Of a stretch of DNA of 38,621 nucleotides, positions 35,905 to 38,621 are shown in pieces. Each line of letters begins with the position of its first letter. The first letter of the stretch is position 1. This DNA is from Alphaproteobacteria bacterium. Its GTDB lineage: Bacteria; Pseudomonadota; Alphaproteobacteria; Micavibrionales; Micavibrionaceae. The stretch covers positions 1-38,621 of the forward strand of contig JAGRKA010000017.1 of assembly GCA_020442475.1 (NCBI GenBank). The letters are read 5' to 3'. The notes below the pieces were generated by a model. The model was given only the letters and a program-made list of their open reading frames with translations. It ran no database searches and had not been told where the DNA came from. The translations under genes and the position numbers were made by a program.

Positions 35905-36501
35905 ATGCAAGGCGGACCGCTCGACCAGTTGATCAAACGCTTATCCAGCCTGCCCGGTCTGGGAAACCGTTCGGCGCGGCGGATTGCGCTCCATCTCCTG
36001 AACCGGAAAGACACGCTGATGCTGCCTTTGGCTGAGGATTTGCAGCAGGCGGCTGAAAAAATTCGTGAATGCGAACAATGCGGCAATCTTGATATGCGCG
36101 ATCCGTGCAGCCTGTGCAGCGATGCGCGGCGTGATATATCGCAGATTTGCGTCGTGGCCCATGTCAGCGATCTGTGGGCAATTGAGCGGACCTCTTCTTA
36201 TAAGGGATTGTATCATGTTCTGGGCGGTGTTTTGTCTGCGCTGGACGGGATCGGCCCGGAGCAACTGAACCTCCGCCCTCTCGAAAGCCGCGCGGCCCTG
36301 CCTGAGACGCAGGAAATCATTCTTGCGCTCAGCGCAACCGTGGACGGGCAGTCCACCGCGCACTATGTTGCAGACAGGATCGCGCGGGAGGGGTTGCGTA
36401 TTACTCATCTGGCTCACGGCGTTCCCGTCGGCGGCGAGCTTGATTACCTTGATGACGGCACAATCGTTACAGCCCTTAAATCCCGGAAAGTTGCCGGGTA
36501 A
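35905..36501 (+). CDS. recR: Recombination protein RecR
   Basis: RecR acts with RecF and RecO in recombinational repair. The 198-residue product has the N-terminal helix-hairpin-helix (LSSLPGLGNRSARRIALHLL), the zinc finger C56-x2-C59 and C68-x2-C71, the Toprim domain (ICVVAHVSDLWAIERT, then LALSATVDGQSTAHYV) and the C-terminal Walker-like VPVGGELDYLDDGTI. Length is normal (about 199). GGAG precedes the ATG at 35905; the open frame to 35788 overlaps lolA and is not needed. Confidence 0.97.
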   Translation: MQGGPLDQLIKRLSSLPGLGNRSARRIALHLLNRKDTLMLPLAEDLQQAAEKIRECEQCGNLDMRDPCSLCSDARRDISQICVVAHVSDLWAIERTSSYKGLYHVLGGVLSALDGIGPEQLNLRPLESRAALPETQEIILALSATVDGQSTAHYVADRIAREGLRITHLAHGVPVGGELDYLDDGTIVTALKSRKVAG

Positions 36502-36519
36502 CGTTTTTCAAGGATATGA

Positions 36520-37698
36520 TCAATACGTCCAGTCAGAGTACCTACTCAAAGCCTTTGTGAAACCCCTTAAAACAGTGTCATCCAGAATCGCGCTGAGCGA
36601 CAGGCGCAGACGGGCGGTGCCTTCAGGGACTGTCGGAGGACGGATAGGCCGAATATCGTACCCCGCAGCCTGAAGCGTTTGAGCCGCCGCTACGGCATGG
36701 GAATCTTCTCCGAACATCAAAGGTACAATCTGGGACGGGCGGACGGCCCAGCCTGTCCCCATCAGATCCGGTGCGGCCTCCTCCAACAAAGTTTTCATGA
36801 GCGTGCATTTTTGATGGAGCGCCGCACGGCGTTTCCGCCCCTCCGCGCTTCCGGCAAGAGCCAGAGCCTCACGCACTAGCACAGCTTGCAGAGGTATCGG
36901 CGCAGTTGAATAGATGAAAGGCCGGGCCGTATTGACAAGATAATCCACGATATCCGCACTGGCACAGACCATCCCGCCTGCGATGCCTAAAGCTTTGCCG
37001 CACGTATGGAGCGTGACAATATTGGCCGGTTGCTGTGCTGTTTCGTCATCCGCCCATAGCGCCGCAGCCAGCCCCCTTCCATCCGGCCCCCATACGCCGG
37101 TCGCGTGCGCTTCGTCGATGATCAAAATTGCTTCATACGCATTGGCCAACGCATATAGCTCCGGTAGAGGCGCGAAGTCCCCATCCATCGAATAAAGCGA
37201 TTCTACGGCGATAAAAATCCGGCCGCCCTGTGTCTTTGCTGTGGACTTTGCGCGTTCAAGCGCTTGCCCGTACGCCTCTATATCGTTATGCGGGACACGG
37301 ATATGCCGCGCCGCAGAGGCTTGAATCCCATCGCGGGCGCTGGCATGGATGAGCGCATCGAAGATGATCGTATCGTGCCGTCCAGCCAGCGCCGTAAAAA
37401 GGGCCGTATTGGCTTGGAATCCGGTTGAAAAATACAGTGTTTTCTCACACGCGAAAAAACGGGCCGCGGAATCTTCAAGTGCGGCATGCTCTTCGGTATG
37501 TCCCCGGAGCAAACGCGAACCGCCCGCCCCGATCTCAACGCCTTTTTCCAGCGCGGATATCGCCGCTGTTCTCAAGCGTGGATGGTCCTTCAATCCCAGA
37601 TAATCATTGGAGGTCAGATCAATCCCGCACGGCAAGCGCAACGACCGGAGGCGGTTGTCAGCCTTTAAACGGGCCAGCTTTTTTGAAAATTCAACCAT
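36520..37698 (-). CDS. bioF: 8-amino-7-oxononanoate synthase
   Basis: BioF condenses pimeloyl-ACP with alanine, the first committed step of the biotin ring pathway, using pyridoxal phosphate. The 392-residue product has the family signature: SNDYLGL near the N-terminus, GAGGSRLLRGHTEEH, FSTGFQANTA, the aspartate in IIDEAHATGVWG and the PLP lysine K235 in HTCGKALG. A good GGAAG ribosome binding site precedes the ATG. The gene is convergent with recR. No other biotin gene follows in this window; bioB is 17 kb away. Confidence 0.97.
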   Translation of the reverse strand: MVEFSKKLARLKADNRLRSLRLPCGIDLTSNDYLGLKDHPRLRTAAISALEKGVEIGAGGSRLLRGHTEEHAALEDSAARFFACEKTLYFSTGFQANTALFTALAGRHDTIIFDALIHASARDGIQASAARHIRVPHNDIEAYGQALERAKSTAKTQGGRIFIAVESLYSMDGDFAPLPELYALANAYEAILIIDEAHATGVWGPDGRGLAAALWADDETAQQPANIVTLHTCGKALGIAGGMVCASADIVDYLVNTARPFIYSTAPIPLQAVLVREALALAGSAEGRKRRAALHQKCTLMKTLLEEAAPDLMGTGWAVRPSQIVPLMFGEDSHAVAAAQTLQAAGYDIRPIRPPTVPEGTARLRLSLSAILDDTVLRGFTKALSRYSDWTY

Positions 37699-37922
37699 TC
37701 CCGCTTCCAGATTAAGATGGATATCACCGATATTGAGCGCAGAAGCGCCTCAAACAAAACGCAAACCGTCAATTCGATTTTGTTTTTATCCCCGAATTTT
37801 CCCTTGATTACAGAAAACTGAGAGCATTTTCTTCGTTACCGATCAAGGTGCGATCATACACATCCGGCCTCTGAAAACAAAGAATTATTCAAGATCATTC
37901 CAGATCTGAACCTACTCCCCTG

Positions 37923-38210
37923 AGACCCGAACGCCGGAACGTCCTGCTATCTTTCGCGCAGTTTGAACGTGAGGTTTCTGCCGAGCGCATTCGTGACAAG
38001 ATCGCCGCCGATCAAAATTTGCTGAAAGGATTGCTGTTTGATTGTGAAGGCACGCCTTACAGTCCAGATTTCACAAACAAGGGCGGTAAGCGTTATCGGT
38101 ATTATATCAGCCAGAATTTGATCCAGTATCGCGATCATCCGAAAGGAACCATGGCCCGCATCCCCGCCCATGAAATCGAACATAGATACGGTGCGTTGTG
38201 GACTCATTAA
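37923..38210 (+). pseudogene. Internally deleted large serine recombinase
   Basis: One open frame joins two parts of a large serine recombinase that are normally some 250 residues apart. The first part is LLSFAQFEREVSAERIRDKIAA from the end of the catalytic domain (given here in two blocks: SFAQFEREV and ERIRDKIAA); the second is GLLFDCEGTPYSPDFTNKGG, then RYRYYISQNLI and RIPAHEIE from the C-terminal zinc-ribbon region. The catalytic serine domain start and the central recombinase domain are absent, so it cannot be active. The frame ends at 38208; similarity may continue in another frame near 38180, suggesting an extra frameshift. It marks an old mobile-element site next to bioF. Confidence 0.8.
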
Positions 38211-38621
38211 AATTCTAGAGCTGAATCAAATTGATGATCATAAATCCTCGATAATCTCCACTCACAGCCAACGCACGCCAAAATCGCCGCTAAAGAATTT
38301 AGGCGATTCTAGAGAGGTTTTTGAAATTCTCCGAATGCGTGGAATCAAAGACTAAATGGTGGTGTATTCTACCTAATCATTCTAACTTTTCAAACATTAC
38401 TCAAGATATTGTAATAGAATAATAAAATCATTTCAAAAGTTTTTATCTTGAAGCCGCTGGTATTCTGCCATATGATTTTAGGCAGGAATCAAGCGCCTAA
38501 GTTGTGAGTGACTGAAACGCGAGACAATACAACTACCGACTACCTTAGCAGCAAACCTTCGTTAAACCCGCTGGCATGGTTGTCTTTAAACACTCTCGAC
38601 CACCGTAAGACCAGCCTTTAA
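38211..38621. other. AT-rich tail without recognisable gene
   Basis: The last 411 bases are AT-rich with many stop codons in all frames. A short open frame (38170-38355, plus) overlaps the recombinase remnant and may be its out-of-frame continuation. I see no RNA gene and no repeat matching another part of the window. Read as remnant mobile DNA. Confidence 0.5.

Noticed and set aside
37717..37821. 34-codon plus-strand frame divergent from bioF
   Set aside because: No ribosome binding site and no recognisable similarity; probably chance or a remnant in decayed DNA.

Overview
The window reads as ordinary, gene-dense chromosome of an alphaproteobacterium of moderate GC content, with mobile DNA at both edges. 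Support for this placement comes from the cmk-rpsA-ihfB-lapA-pyrF-trpF-trpB block, an S1 protein with a long lysine-rich tail, a FixL-like PAS kinase, and response regulators of types common in that class. The exact lineage cannot be fixed from sequence reading alone. I see no tRNA, rRNA or CRISPR array.

Left edge (1-1072): a tyrosine recombinase, cut by the window edge, starts just behind the 3' end of guaA. guaA 3' ends are known integration hot spots, so an island probably extends to the left. Next come guaA (minus strand) and a CheY/Rcp1-type regulator with a membrane histidine kinase (2919-5649) whose PAS domain keeps the FixL haem-pocket residues.

5650-6101 has no long gene. On the minus strand it holds a structured leader: a closing stem, three mutually complementary 7-mers able to form two exclusive pairings, and a strong hairpin. 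One of the 7-mers carries the ribosome binding site of a 40-codon ORF. This is the best candidate here for an undescribed regulatory element.

6102-9239 is a minus-strand operon mscS-nhaA-zntB (ion and osmotic homeostasis). 9419-14387 holds a REC plus degenerate-GGDEF protein, then a two-gene haem-enzyme unit: a cytochrome P450 and a membrane-anchored DyP-type peroxidase of about 950 residues. Two small genes (DUF2946-like and a histidine-ended protein) suggest metal handling. cysE and a DUF502 protein follow on the minus strand, then an AT-rich orphan gene (16942-18234).

18271-27716 is the housekeeping stretch: bioB, an EamA permease, cmk, rpsA, ihfB, lapA, pyrF, a membrane protein, trpF, trpB. 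A GyrI/Cass2-like effector-binding protein overlaps the end of trpB where trpA might be expected.

27742-31461: yjdM (phnA), an AT-rich SIR2-like gene (candidate antiphage NADase) bracketed by dispersed repeats, and thiC under a TPP riboswitch. 31462-36501 carries a SCO1 protein, an AMIN-domain lipoprotein, an entericidin, a TetR regulator, a REC protein with an unrecognised C-terminal half, lolA and recR. bioF (minus) follows. The right edge (37700-38621) is decayed mobile DNA containing an internally deleted serine recombinase.
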